In this document: one piece after another, positions 10,692 through 21,515 of the stretch | How the letters are laid out: each line of letters begins with the position of its first letter | Numbering within the stretch: the stretch's first letter is position 1 | Assembly (NCBI GenBank): GCA_015039365.1 | Contig: WION01000516.1 | Coordinates: 1 to 37,886, forward strand | Direction: 5' to 3' | DNA length: 37,886 nt | DNA from: Amanita rubescens | Lineage: Eukaryota > Basidiomycota > Agaricomycetes > Agaricales > Amanitaceae | The notes under the pieces: model-generated | Database searches by the model: none | What the model was told of the DNA's origin: nothing | Seen by the model: the letters and a program-made list of their open reading frames with translations, nothing else | Position numbers and translations under genes: made by a program

Positions 10692-11040
10692 TCAATGGCA
10701 AGTGGTGCTAACAGCCCCGCAAGTTGTTCCTTGGGTGTTACAGGTATAGATGTGGCCAGTCCAGCAATTGGCGTCAGGATTTGGGTTGCCGCAGAATGTA
10801 TACCCTCCTGGCCGCCCGGCTGGGCATTTGCAGTTGGACGGTGTGCAAAACTACGACTGTATTAGAAGCCAAATCACAGGCATGCAAATTATCATTTCTT
10901 ACAGTTTGGCGGGCGGCAATGTTCGCGGCAGTGGCGGCACCGATGAGGGTGAGGACAATGATGCTACCGAATGCAGTGAACTGCATAAACGAGTGAGTTG
11001 GCCATGGTCATAAAGCTTATAGCAAGAGCTGTACCTTCAT
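10692..11040 (-). CDS. small cysteine-rich secreted protein, three exons
   Basis: Three exons join in phase on the minus strand: 11040-11035 (ATGAAG only), 10980-10903 and 10850-10692. The introns are 54 and 52 nt with GT-AG ends, giving an 80-residue protein. Residues 1-20 form a classic secretion signal (MKF, then a hydrophobic core SIIVLTLIGAATA). The mature part has eight cysteines (two as CKC), which suggests four disulfides. The glycine/proline-rich sequence around GRPGGYTFCG is typical of small secreted proteins of mushrooms and their relatives. Its role could be cell-wall, effector-like or antimicrobial; nothing in the sequence decides this. A TATAAA box lies 71 nt upstream of the ATG. 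The splicing makes the first coding exon only two codons long. A decayed inverted copy lies 1.6 kb away. Confidence 0.75.
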
Positions 11041-11110
11041 TTTTTGCAGCGAGTATTCGAAATTGACGAAAGATGCTTGTCTGAGGAACGAAAGGCGAAG
11101 CCGAGACCTC

Positions 11111-11116
11111 TTTATA
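11111..11116 (-). promoter_or_regulatory. TATA box of the small secreted protein gene
   Basis: Minus-strand TATAAA, 71 nt upstream of the inferred ATG at 11040. The distance suits a short 5' UTR of about 40 nt. Confidence 0.5.
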
Positions 11117-11119
11117 CCT

Positions 11120-12640
11120 TTTCAACGACGTTATAGTACACTCCGAGTACGTCGATGATAACTCCTAGCCATTTCGTTTGAGAAACGACGGCATGCTGCG
11201 TCCGCAGTCTCAAGGAGGCACTGTTATCAACAAGTCCACGCCGGGTTAGAACAGCCCGTGTTTGCAGCACGAGGATGGTGTAGTACTGCCGTTATGAAGC
11301 TGAGGGAATAAAGCAATGAGTGCGGGATCGCCCAAACAACGTGCGTTACCGTATGCTTAGGTTGCAGCTAACTATTCAATGCCCCCGAGTATCCGTTTAT
11401 GACGACCTCAGGCCTGGGCTGGCCGCATCAACGCGTTTCCGGATAAAGCCAGATGAGTTATTCCGCGACTGTTGGGGGTTGAAAGAGTGTCTGGATTAAA
11501 CCGGGTTCGACCGTTTCGAGAAAATCCACGGTGTTTTTATAACGAGCTAGATGAGTAAACATAGTACAGTAGCCAGCATTACTAGTGGCATTCGGTGTTG
11601 GCCACGTCGAATTCATAGCCTAACCATATATGGTCCACTTTTGGGGATCGTGTCAAGCTTTAAGCATTTTCTTTGAAGCCTTGGCGTTGGTTCGTTGAGT
11701 TTCGTTGGTAGTATATGGCAACGGTTGCTATCTTTCATTGCAGTGCCAACATGCAAAAGTGCAGACACCGGTTCATTTGGGGATGTTGCTGCTGACGCGC
11801 TGATGGTCGGGCCGGTCCGTATGGCGTGGATAATGGAGTTTTGCTGGAGCGTTGGATGTCAGTTGACTTAGCTTTGAGCGCATATAGTCGGCAAGTACCT
11901 CGTCATCAGGGCATGTGCGCTCAGCGTGACTCGGTATCGGTGATGTACATACTGTACCGCGCGGTTGACATTGAGAATTGAGGTGGAGGTTGAGATAGAG
12001 GCAGAGGTGGCAGTGGATATCATGATTGAGGTGGCAGGTGAGGTAGAGGCTGTACTAGATGTGGTCGGCGAGCAGTTGGAAGGCATAGAATGACAGTTGG
12101 GGAGAAGAGCAAGGAGTAGCGTCATGGTTACGCGACGCGCGACATTGCACCCACGTGACCACCGCTCACCGGTGTCATTCACCGGTGCGCGGCGTGGGTT
12201 GTAAGTTCTCAAGGGATTGACCTCACGGCAACTAGCTGACTAATCATTAATCACCGAGTCCACCGCTTTTCAAACGTTCAATATCAGGCTCGAGCATAAA
12301 GCTTGTTTCGTCGCTCTAAACTAACGTTGTATACTCGAGCTGATCGCATTCTCATTGAAACAGTAGACAGAGAGCTGTCCCTGGTCTTGGCTGCATGGTG
12401 ACGGCACAGACCCGCGTCTCATGTCAAATACGGGCGCTCGGGTGATATGATAGCCACCCTAGTTCTTCACACGTCCACATGCCATCGATGGAACGAGTCG
12501 ACTAGGAATCAGGGTGGACGTAGCCTGGTGGTTGTGTCGTGGCATCGCCGAAAAGGCCCCGACTTTGTTGTCCTTCTCAGCCGAGACGCAATGCATCGGT
12601 TTCGAACTCTAACGTGAATTCTCGACTTCTCATTCGTTGA
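11120..12640. other. gene-poor stretch with one Ser/Thr-rich ORF
   Basis: No gene is well supported. The minus-strand ORF at 12212-11868 (114 residues) includes a hydrophobic start (MTLLLALLPNCHS) and a Ser/Thr-rich tract from about 12090 to 11970, which arises from a degenerate GAGGTGG-type repeat on the plus strand. It could be a piece of a cell-wall or secreted protein gene, but the flanks show no supporting exons. Confidence 0.35.
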
Positions 12641-12645
12641 AAATA

Positions 12646-12770
12646 ATGAAGGTACAGCTTTTTGCTGTAATTTTGTGATCACGGTCAACTCACGCGCTTG
12701 CGCAGTTCACTGCTTCCAATAGGTGCGTCGTTGATTTTGTCCTCGGCCGTAGTGCATAAAGCACTGCTGT
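12646..12770 (+). pseudogene. inverted relic of the small secreted protein gene
   Basis: The plus strand carries ATGAAG followed by a GTACAGCT donor at 12652 and a CGCAG acceptor ending at 12705. That intron is 54 nt, exactly the length of intron 1 of the gene at 10692-11040. The sequence resumes with TTCACTGC, matching exon 2 of that gene. Downstream the match decays: the hydrophobic signal core is lost and stops appear within about 20 codons. Orientation is opposite to the intact gene, so the pair looks like an inverted duplication in which this copy died. Confidence 0.6.
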
Positions 12771-13167
12771 TCGATCGCAGTAAAGTTCGTGGCATTGGAA
12801 TAACAGAGTATATTCGAAACATTCCTGCGAAGATAATATTAATACGTGCTACGGCTGATGCAATGGTCCCACCAATGGTCAAAGGTTAAGCATAATTTCA
12901 TCGACGAGACGCTCCACGCGTTCGGCAAAGATCTTCAACGTCTTTGAAGGTTCTTCAACATGAATTGATGCGGAAAGCGCGGCGGCCAGGAGCTCGAACA
13001 TTCGCAAAGGCTTGGCCTTATGAGCGGCAAAAAATAAAAATGTACCAGCTGTTGCTGTGTAGCCGAGCCGGGATAAGACTCGCAGCGCAGGCCAAGCCTG
13101 AGAACAGTATCATTGCTCTCAGAACGAAATTCGGGGAACGGGTCAGAACCGAGTTAAAATCTCCAAC
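12771..13167. other. intergenic, no gene supported
   Basis: Holds the tail of the secreted-protein relic and the 3' flank of the HNH-type gene. No other feature was recognised. Confidence 0.5.
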
Positions 13168-14464
13168 TTATGCAGTGTCCACGCAGAGTTGTAATGCACG
13201 AGCCAACACTCTAGCAGACGAACCATCTTCAGCAAGTACTACTGTCTTTTCCACATCCCTCATAACCATTTCAATGTATTCGGAGGCACCTGACATATGG
13301 GCCACCTTGGCGCACGCCGCATGGAGGGCAATGTAACGGGGGTCTGGTGGTAGTAGTATTGGGTCGTCTGAGCGAAATGTAACTTGGGGAAGGGTCCCAA
13401 CTAAAATGAGTGGATATATGCCTTTCACTTGGTAGGTATTAGGCTGACCATTGACCTGGTTTCGACTTGTATTAGCCCTGAACACCGGCGCTAAAAGGTG
13501 AACGTACCACCGGTTCCAGCCATATGTATAAGTCGCCGAAGAAGTTATGGATACTGGCCCCCAAAGTAATGATGTTCTCTAATCGATGTATTTGGTTTCC
13601 GTTCAGCTCATCCTCGACTTTAACACCCCCGAAAAGCCGCATGACGGTCCGGACAGTCTTAGAGTACTCGTGCTGCACATAGACGGTCATTAAGTATCCA
13701 TGTCATGATGAAAATGAGACTTACTTTATCGCTTCCTTCGCTAATTTTCTTATTTGTCAAAGGTTCGATGATATGCGCTGCTCGCGTGGCTGCTGGACGG
13801 TCACCCCCCTTCACACCCACGGCGCCAGACCCGTAACTCTTATAGTCAACATCCCCCGTGATAGCACACCGAAACCCATCTCTTTCGAGAGCCTGGACTT
13901 CGTTCAAACAACGGAACTCTCCAGTGATAGATGACACTTACCAGGAGTTTGGCGGCTTCATGATCCTCAGGAGGCTTTCTCGACACGCGATGCAAAGCTT
14001 CTTTCACGTTATCGATCGATGGTTGGGAGGGGTGGGTACGACCTTCATCACGTTTGACTTGTATCGGTAAGATAATACATATCAGTCAGAAAGTATGAAA
14101 GAAACAGAGACTCACAACAATTAATGAAAGTATTGGAATAAAAGTCAGCGAGCCGCATTAGCTCCGAGTCGCCCGGACAATCATTTATCGCCACAGCGAT
14201 ATTGACGAGGCCGTGTTGGGTAGGAGCATACTGGAGCATATAGCCTAGAATTCTGGCGCATACGAGTGGCGAAGGACCGTCGCTTTGAAGTCCAGATGCA
14301 CGATCTTCTAATTGTATGCATCGGGCGTAGGCGGTGAACTCTTGAGAACCGGCGGGGAAAGCATTGGGAGGAAGAGCAGTTCCAGCCTGCATTTCAGGCG
14401 GGCCAAATAAATAAAAACAGCGGGCCGACGGAACTCGGCGCTCTCGCGCACGTGTCTTCCGCAC
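13168..14464 (-). CDS. HNH-nuclease-domain protein, five exons
   Basis: Five minus-strand exons join in phase: 14464-14116, 14057-13942, 13892-13725, 13672-13508 and 13455-13168. The introns are 58, 49, 52 and 52 nt with GT-AG ends, giving 361 residues. The central region matches the HNH_2-type nuclease module common in Agaricomycetes: ERDGFRCAITGD, then AAHIIEP (first histidine), then the N/H part in NQIHRLENIITLGASIHNFF, followed by a WLEPV element. These residues should bind the metal and hydrolyse DNA or RNA phosphodiester bonds. Whether the protein is catalytically active is not known for most fungal members. The N-terminal ~115 residues and C-terminal ~90 residues are helical and not identified. 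The start could also be the methionine about 24 residues downstream (MQAG). No damage is visible. Confidence 0.85.
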
Positions 14465-14715
14465 TTCACGCCGCTTCCGTTGGGCCCTCTGGTCGCTTGC
14501 TCGGTATAAATGATCGCGTTCGTTCTACGCAGTTGTTCAAGCCAATATACTGACTGCGTGACACCATTCTCATGGATTACAATACAATAACACTCAAATT
14601 CGATTGTCCAGCGACTCCTATTATTGTTTAGCTTTCTTCTTTCTTTTTCAATTTTTCAAAATCCTCCTTCCAACAGAACATAGTAACGACCGTAAGGTGA
14701 TGATACCAACAACCA

Positions 14716-15584
14716 TCAAACATCAGGAGGATATGTTCGCATTATGTCTTCAATACGACGAACATCAGTAGTAATATCCTGTTCAAAGCGACGGATGCTT
14801 GTCCCGATGTCCCGCAGAATCTGAAAAATCTCTGCGCGGGCACTCGCCTGAGGGGTTTGGAATTGAGATACGGGTGGTTGTATAGCAGATTTCCCAGGCC
14901 CTCTGCCGGTGGGCGCTCGAATATCGGAGGAAACGGCAGAGGTCCGTTGAGTTGAAGTAGAGCCCTGGACAGGAGTCTTACACCGCTGAAATTTCCTTTT
15001 GGATGGTACTGTCTCCGGCTGCCTCCGGACCACTTCATCGTTCCTTTCAACTCTTTTTGGGGGACGTCCGCGTCGACGTTTGATATTAGTCCTCTGAGGC
15101 GGGGTGGACGACTCAGATACATGTTCGTTGTCGTCGCTTTCAATATATGAACTATCTCGCTTGCCAGATGGATGCTGCGGGATCGGAGGCAGAGGGAGAG
15201 ATACTGCTTGCGCGTACGGAAAAAAGGATGAGCCACAGACTTTGTGCAGCTTAAAGCAGTGGTTACAGCAGCCACGCCGTTCCATAGGCGGCATGCTCGT
15301 GTCTACAGCGTAACTGCACAGTACGGTTTTCTTCATCGCTCGACAATTGTTGCACTTGCGGATACGAGTAAGTTTACCGCCTCAAGCTGATGAACCCAGT
15401 GACGTACCTTTTGGTCAGAGGACTGCAATTGTGCTGTAACATGAAGAGCGTTTTCATCAGTGATCAACCGGCTGATGTATTCCGACGTAGACATCGAGAT
15501 GATCACTTCATTTGCTCCTTCCTCTGCGGCTGTCAAAGTCGTTTGGCTAAGTATCGACGACGACTGGGTAGGTTCGCGAGGCAT
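14716..15584 (-). CDS. Zn-cysteine/AT-hook protein, tandem copy A
   Basis: Two exons, 15584-15408 and 15354-14716, join in phase over a 53-nt intron and give 271 residues. Splicing creates the sequence KCNNCRAM, so the intron splits a cysteine module. The spacing C-x2-C-x8-C-x16-C-x2-C-x6-C (ending CNHCFKLHKVC) resembles a widened Zn(II)2Cys6 cluster. Downstream is a basic AT-hook-like core (RRRGRPPKR), then a Ser/Pro-rich linker, and near the C-terminus a helix (AEIFQILRDIGTSIRRFEQD). I infer a DNA-binding, possibly regulatory nuclear protein. The N-terminal exon is a short helical region. A paralogue lies directly upstream on the same strand (16311-17080). Confidence 0.75.
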
Positions 15585-15705
15585 GTATTCAATCGAGTCG
15601 GGTGTTCAGTACGTTCAGTCGTTCTTATAGCTTCTTAATCATAGAGGCAAGTGCTTCTCGTCGCTCGACGCTTAGATGGAAGATCTTGATCATATCGAGC
15701 GTGAT

Positions 15706-15942
15706 TCAAAGACAGAAGATGCCGTAAAAGACCAAGATCATTACCGTCGCAACTCCGAATAATCTCCGCCGCCGACACCCATTCTGACAAGTTACTACAA
15801 CCACGACCACTACATTGTCATTCCAATCCAAGCGCATGCCAAAGACATCGCGAGGCTGCTCCAAATTCTCACATGCGCTAACTAGAAGTGTTTGTTCCTG
15901 AAAGGGCCTAATTTCCTCGACCCGCACAGGCTGATTCTCCAT
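15706..15942 (-). CDS. small ORF with C-terminal membrane segment
   Basis: Reading from the ATG at 15942 gives 78 residues ending in a hydrophobic stretch (LFGVATVMILVFYGIFCL) at the very C-terminus, as in a tail-anchored protein. A run of seven valines precedes it. The ORF sits 120 nt upstream of the Zn-cysteine gene copy A and is part of the duplicated unit: a diverged equivalent (MENCRSWKFGP, then ELFGVTAIILVF) is seen at about 17373-17200. The longer open frame continues upstream to 16206. This could be a genuine small gene, a 3' exon of one, or a 5' leader of the Zn-cysteine gene. Confidence 0.35.
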   Translation of the reverse strand: MENQPVRVEEIRPFQEQTLLVSACENLEQPRDVFGMRLDWNDNVVVVVVVTCQNGCRRRRLFGVATVMILVFYGIFCL

Positions 15943-16124
15943 ACCAACCGCTGACTCGACTCTCGACTCAGTTTTCTTGGATTGCTCTTCCCCCTCCGCC
16001 TCCCAATCAGCCCCTCTGGTGTTCACGACTATCCCGTGCAGACCACAAGATTCGACACAGGCCCTGTTTCTGCCACGCCATACTAATTTTAAGCATCGTG
16101 ACTTTATGGTGGCATTTATCGTCG

Positions 16125-17380
16125 TTCGCCTTAGTAGTATAAACGATCGCGTTCGTTCTACGTAGTTGTTCAAGCCAATATATTGATTGCATGACATCAT
16201 TCTCATGGATTACTATAACACTCAAATTCGATCATCCAGCATTTGTTCCTCCTTTCAAAATCCTCCTTCCAACACAACACAGTATGACCGTAATGGGATA
16301 CTAACAACCATTAAATATCAGGACATGTTCCCATTATGTCTTCAATACGACGGACGCTTGTGCCGATGTCCCTCAGAATCTGAAAAATCTCTGCGTGGGC
16401 ACTCGCCTTCCGAGTTTGAGATACGGGTGGTTGTATAGCAGATTGATTAGGTCCTCCGCCGGTGGGAGCTCGAACATCAGAGGAGACCGCAGAAGTCCGT
16501 TGAGTTATAGTAGAGCCTTGGACCCTCTTATACCGGTAAAATCTCCTTTTGACCTGTACTGTCTCCGGCTGCTTCTGGACCACTTCATCGTCCCTTTCAA
16601 CTCTTTTTGGGGGACTTCCGCGTTGACATTTGAACGACTTAGATACACGTTCATTCTCGTCGTCGCTTTCAACATATATTGAACTATCTCGCTTGCCAGA
16701 TGCATGCTGTGGGGTCGGAAGTAGAGGGAGAGGTACTGCACGCGCGTACGAAAAAAAGGCTGAGCCGCAGACTCTGTGCAGCTTATAGCAATGGTTACAG
16801 CAGCCACGCCGTTCCATGGGTGGTGTGCTCGTGTCTACAGCGTAGCTGCACAGTACGGTTGTCTTCGCCACTCGACAATTGTCGCACTTGAGGATATGCT
16901 AAGTAAGTTTACAGCCTCAGGCTGATGGACCCACTGGGGACGTACCTTTGCTTCACAGGATTGCAGTTGTGCTGCATCGTGAAGAGCGTTGTCTTCAGCG
17001 AGCCACCGAGTGATGTATTCCGACACAGGCATCGAAATGATCACCTCATTTGCTCCTTGCTGGGTAGGTTCGCGAGGCATGTGTTAAGGACAGGGTGTTC
17101 AGCACGTTCAGTCGTTCTTATAGCTTTTTGATCATAAAGACAAGTGCTTCTCGTCGCTCGACGCTTAGATGGAAGATCTTGATCATGTCGAGCGTGATTC
17201 AAGAGTCGACAGAAGACCAAGATTATTGCCGTAACTCCGAACAACTCCGACGTCATTCCATTTAGCTTTTCAAGCGCATGCCAAACACCGCGAGTCCGCT
17301 CCAAACTCCGTGCGACAAGTTGGTGATCTAGGAGCCTGAAAGGGCCGAATTTCCACGATCTGCAATTCTCCATACCAACC
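16125..17380. repeat. direct repeat, copy B (partner 14490-15960)
   Basis: Second copy of the duplicated unit described at 14490-15960, immediately adjacent and in the same orientation. It contains the second Zn-cysteine gene and a degraded counterpart of the small membrane-segment ORF. Confidence 0.8.
16311..17080 (-). CDS. Zn-cysteine protein, tandem copy B
   Basis: Exons 17080-16946 and 16886-16311 join in phase over a 59-nt intron and give 236 residues. The cysteine module is fully kept (KCDNCRVAK, then GCCNHCYKLHRVC) with the same spacing as copy A, and the C-terminal helix AEIFQILRDIGTSVRR is also kept. Differences are informative. Exon 1 lacks a stretch of about 14 residues after MPREPTQ. 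The region before the basic motif is shortened. The AT-hook core has changed from RGRPPK to RGSPPK, which should weaken minor-groove binding. The frame is intact, so the copy is probably still expressed as protein but may have altered DNA binding. Confidence 0.75.
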
Positions 17381-18544
17381 GCTGACTCGACATGTTGGAC
17401 ATCTAGCTTAGGTGACTCTCATTCAACCTTCTTGATCGCTCTTTCCCTAACTTTGACTCATGCCGGCGACCCCCTTCGGAAACTCTGGTCCTCTTGAAAC
17501 GCCGCAAACTTCCAATTAACAACACACCCCTCCCCAAATAGCCTTCTTCCTCCTAGCGTGTTTTAACTGCTGCTCAAGACTCTTCGCTTTCCCTCTATGC
17601 CTAGGTTCCATTTCCCTCTTGAGCGTTTCCCACTCATCATATCATCTTGATTGCGCTTCCTTCGGCGCTTCATATACGATTGCAGAAGCCATGTGCTCGG
17701 TACCAGTGTCGCGCGATTCGTTATCCTGTTCATCTCACGTCCCAATCTTTGCGTTTCCTTCGTCTGTTCCACTAGAACGTTCTCAGTCGTCATATGTTTT
17801 TGTTTTGGCAAACGCGGCTTTGGAATCTTAGATCGACAGCTTGGTTTTATGGCTCGGAAACTGGACCGCTCTTCTCCTTCACTTCACCGTCCACGGATTC
17901 ATAGGCAAAGGAGGGAATTACGGGTTAAATGGGGGAACCGCGTCAAATATCGATGGAGAGTATGACAGTTAGGATTCTGAGAAGGCCTGACAGCGTCTAA
18001 ATGGTTAATAAATTATGGTAACAGGTGATACCCGCGTACACGCAGGAGGTGGTGAAGCAGGTTCGGAAGCAGCTTGGATGTATCGAGCACGGCAGCCATG
18101 AACAGTGGATGAATGATCAGAATCAGACATACTTCTTCCTCTGCATCTGGAAATAGAGCCTTATGGTCTCATATTCGGCTCTTCAATAATGTGATAAGTA
18201 GTACCACTCTTGCGTGGTCTAATTGTGCCCGCCGACGCCATTCGTGATTCTTCTTGGCGATCCAGCTGTCATCTTCCGCTGGTCGTTCCTCGCCTTTCGA
18301 TAATATGATGAAAATCATATAGGTGGTCATCTGACTTATTATATCATCTCTTGTTCCCTGGCATACCCCGTCCGTACGGGTATATTCCTGCTCGACGGCA
18401 ATATATAGTAATACGCATATTTGGGTGTATCGCAAATCTAACATGAATTTTGTAAAACGATCCGCAATTCATCCTATGCCTAAAATCATTCATTCGAACG
18501 GCATTCTGTACTTTGATATGAAAATGGTATGAAAACTGTGTTGT
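17381..18544. other. gene-poor stretch with a possible coiled-coil relic
   Basis: No intact gene is supported. On the minus strand around 17646-17530 a frame reads TLKREMEPRHRGKAKSLEQQL, which resembles TLERERERYKGKVKSLEEQL of the coiled-coil protein at 7258-8394. Flanking frames contain stops. The rest has only short ORFs. The right end is the 3' flank of the gene that follows. Confidence 0.35.
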
Positions 18545-21515
18545 TAAGCCTTCCAAAGGCGGTCTGGCTCCTCATAATAGTCATTAGTTCCACATAAGTG
18601 ATTCCCAAGGCGTTAAAGGGCCGTCATCATCTCCTGTGTTTTTCACCCGATGGTCAGCAACCGAATTGAATCAGGAAAATAGATAAAATGAAAAACGGTG
18701 CGCACCATTCCATTCAACTGAAGCAATGGGCAAGTCCAGGAAATGAGAGACATCGAGTGAGCCTGGAACAAATCCAAAAATTTCGTGAAAGATGCACGGA
18801 TCCTCCATTGTATCAAGCGCTGCTTTCCGTGCCCTCAAGAAGATTTTCGACTGACAAGGTTCGCGCAGTCCCAATACAAGCATGTCAGATGGACTGAGAC
18901 GTTCCAACCCTTCGGAATCCTTTGCCCAGAACCAACGTATTTCAGACACGTCATCAACGTCCTGAAGGTCTTGAACAAATAAATAGACTGCCTCTGGGGC
19001 CTGGAAGGAAATGACGGAGAAAAGTGGCTCTGGAAGAAGATATTACACTCCACGCGTGTCACTAATTAGTGTATCTCATTACACCGTCATTTTCCCCTGA
19101 TTTGGGTTGCATACCTAGTGCCATTACTTGCTCCGAGAAACTGCTGCACTTCAATTTGATTTGAGATATGATTCTTTCGCTTTGGACGTCATTAAATACA
19201 GTCGGGAAGCATCAAACGCTGAATAGCAGTGGATAGTGCCCAGTTTGATAGAAACTTTATGGGGTATCGTGAAACTTTAGGAGGTTCAATAGTCATTTCA
19301 ATAATCGCCTTCTGAACTTACCGCGTCCAAGAGAAATTCTCGACAGTTATGCGAGACATGTTAATGGCCCGCCCTGAAACATCCCATCCGCTCCATGTAA
19401 AGCGACATTCATGGTTGAAAGTGAGTCGCGCAGCCCTGACACACCTCAAGGGAGATATCAATATGAATTGACTCTCTTGGACCAATGGGGAAAAGAAAAG
19501 TGTTTCATGATTATAAAGTCATAGATCGCAAGCAAACGCTTTTTTGTCGATATGATGGCCATCGGGTATAGTTCCGTGGGGTACTAATGTGTTCCTGATT
19601 GCTGCCACGTGATGGAGGGAAAGGTTTGGAAAAATGTCATATGAGAGGAACCCTAGCCGACGAGCGATGAGCGGAGCTTCCTGATGGAAGAAATATCTAT
19701 GTTATGGAAAGTCAGATGTCGTGATCGAGGAACGTACAATGGATACTTGTAAATGCTGTGAATTGTCCACATAGAGGCGGCAGGAGCAATTACTAAAATT
19801 AATGACACCGGTAGGCAGCACGCAGACCTCTCCACCGAAATTGTCAATGAATTGACCCTCCTGTGTCAGGAAATCACAAGCAGAGTCAAGAAGCCGATGC
19901 TCTCGCATCAGGTAGCAAAAAGCAGTCTTATTGCAGGAAGTTCAGATCAAATTTTGCGGATGCTGTGATACCAACCTGGCATTCCTCATACTGTATGTGG
20001 TATTATTGATTGCCGATAAGTGACATGAGGACATACAATCTGTAATAGTCGACACAACTTGTCTAGCGAGCTCAGATCCCACCCAATCAACACAGTTTCA
20101 TCCAAATATCGAAGGTCTCCATATAAGTGTCAGAAGCAAGCTGTCAATCCGAAGTTAAAGATAAAGCAGCATCGCCCCCCATGAAATAACAAGTGTAGTA
20201 CTTTGCCTTTGCTCGATGAGCACATTCCAAAAAAGTTGAAGAATATGTGGATGTCTTTGTGTATCGGTGAGAGGTTTTGGGTCTCTCGGCTGATGATTGT
20301 GACAACACTTGCCGCAAAATTGTGTTCCAAAATCACCTTAACATCGTCCTTAAAAAGTCTACAACAATAAAAGAGGTATCAAAGCCAAGCTTGCAGGTGC
20401 TCACTTGCAAAGCGGATTTCCCTTTGTATGTTCTAGCAGTCATGATCTGATTTTGAACACGAACAGTGTACTCGCGGTACATCTTGTTCATGATCATCAT
20501 CCAGCAGGATGTTTCGATATCTCCGTGGCGCGCTGACGGCTCGAAGATCACTATACTTAAGGACTCTGTACTGTTGCATATTAGCCGATATAGCAATGCG
20601 CACGGCAATGATCATTGATAAGCGTACATCCGAGAAATCAAGATCATCTATTCTCTCTACCGACACCTGCTCAGCACTCGTCTGGTCGGGGAAAGTTCGA
20701 ATATCCGCGGTTACATATGGCCATGGAAGATCTACAAATGACGTTTTTAGCATCATATGGACTGGGAACGCCCCGCATACATATTGGTTGCCTCCAATAT
20801 CTGTGAACGTTGATCCCGTAATTGTGGTATTCCTAGCATTTGAGAATATATCGGTCGACGATGTTAATGGTGAAGAAAGTGTCAATGCCTGTCGTTTCAT
20901 TTAGTAACATTCATAATCAGATTTCTACGCTCATACCTGTACATCGCTATGCAAAGACCTGACTCGAAATTGGTACGAAGATAGAACAGTTTGGTATGCC
21001 TTCGCTTTCTGAGAGCGCCGCTCAAACATCTGCTCCATTTCGGATTGCATGGATGATATAGTGCTAATGGTTTACGGTCAGCGAGCATGAATACCTGGAA
21101 CGGTGAATATACTGACCGGAGGAAATTATCGCACATCCTTCTGTATCTCTCGGACGCTGACTCGCGCTCCCTTGCATACAGGACAACCGACTCGATAAGG
21201 CTTCCGATCTCATCGGTGATCACATAAAACTTATCCCTATCTTTTTTCATTCCCTTTGAAGAATGAGCACATTACGCACGCAGAACAAGTTGCTAAACTC
21301 ACTTGAAGCCGTTCGAGCATCCGCGTAAAAATCTCTGCGATGCCTTTGATAGATGGAACATGCTCAAGGTCATCAGCCATCGCGGCGCGTCTTGCAATGT
21401 CCAGAGCGCTCCAGAACCAATCGTCAGGAGCTGATCCGGACGTTGCTGATGTAGCTGAAGGCGTATCTCGCTTGGAAGAAGTACGGGTGGCTCTGACCTT
21501 GCTGACTGGGGGCAT
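18545..21515 (-). pseudogene. helical-bundle/pseudokinase-like gene, copy C, damaged
   Basis: This is a diverged copy of the gene at 28386-31250, with the same exon order on the minus strand. Clear exons are 21515-21303 (71 codons), 21253-21117, 21063-20937, 20888-20781, about 20731-20628 and 20570-20405, then further exons down to the C-terminal one at about 18949-18690. The encoded parts are an N-terminal helical region (DDWFWSALDIARRAAMADD), a coil (EQMFERRSQKAKAYQTVLSS), a beta-prone motif (TTITGSTFTDIGGNQY), a kinase N-lobe-like part (TVRVQNQIMTARTYKG) and a C-terminal WFWAKDSEGLERLSP element. Compared with the other copy the frame is lost at the start of exon 5 (near 20715), inside exon 6 (near 20480), at exon 7 (20358) and in the last exon (near 18585). 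It is either a pseudogene or carries consensus errors. Confidence 0.7.

Larger units (their letters stand above)
14490..15960. repeat. direct repeat, copy A (partner 16125-17380)
   Basis: The segment aligns in the same orientation with 16125-17380, with an offset of about 1.63 kb at the left end. Matching landmarks are GATCGCGTTCGTTCTACG (near 14512 and 16147), the 3' flank, the whole two-exon gene, its promoter (CGCTTAGATGGAAGATCTTGATCAT near 15668 and 17160) and a short upstream ORF. Identity appears high in flanks as well as exons, so the duplication is fairly recent. Indels make copy B shorter. Confidence 0.8.

Noticed and set aside
11502..11520. tRNA T-loop-like GGGTTCGACCG
   Set aside because: No matching acceptor stem, D-arm or anticodon arm could be found around it.
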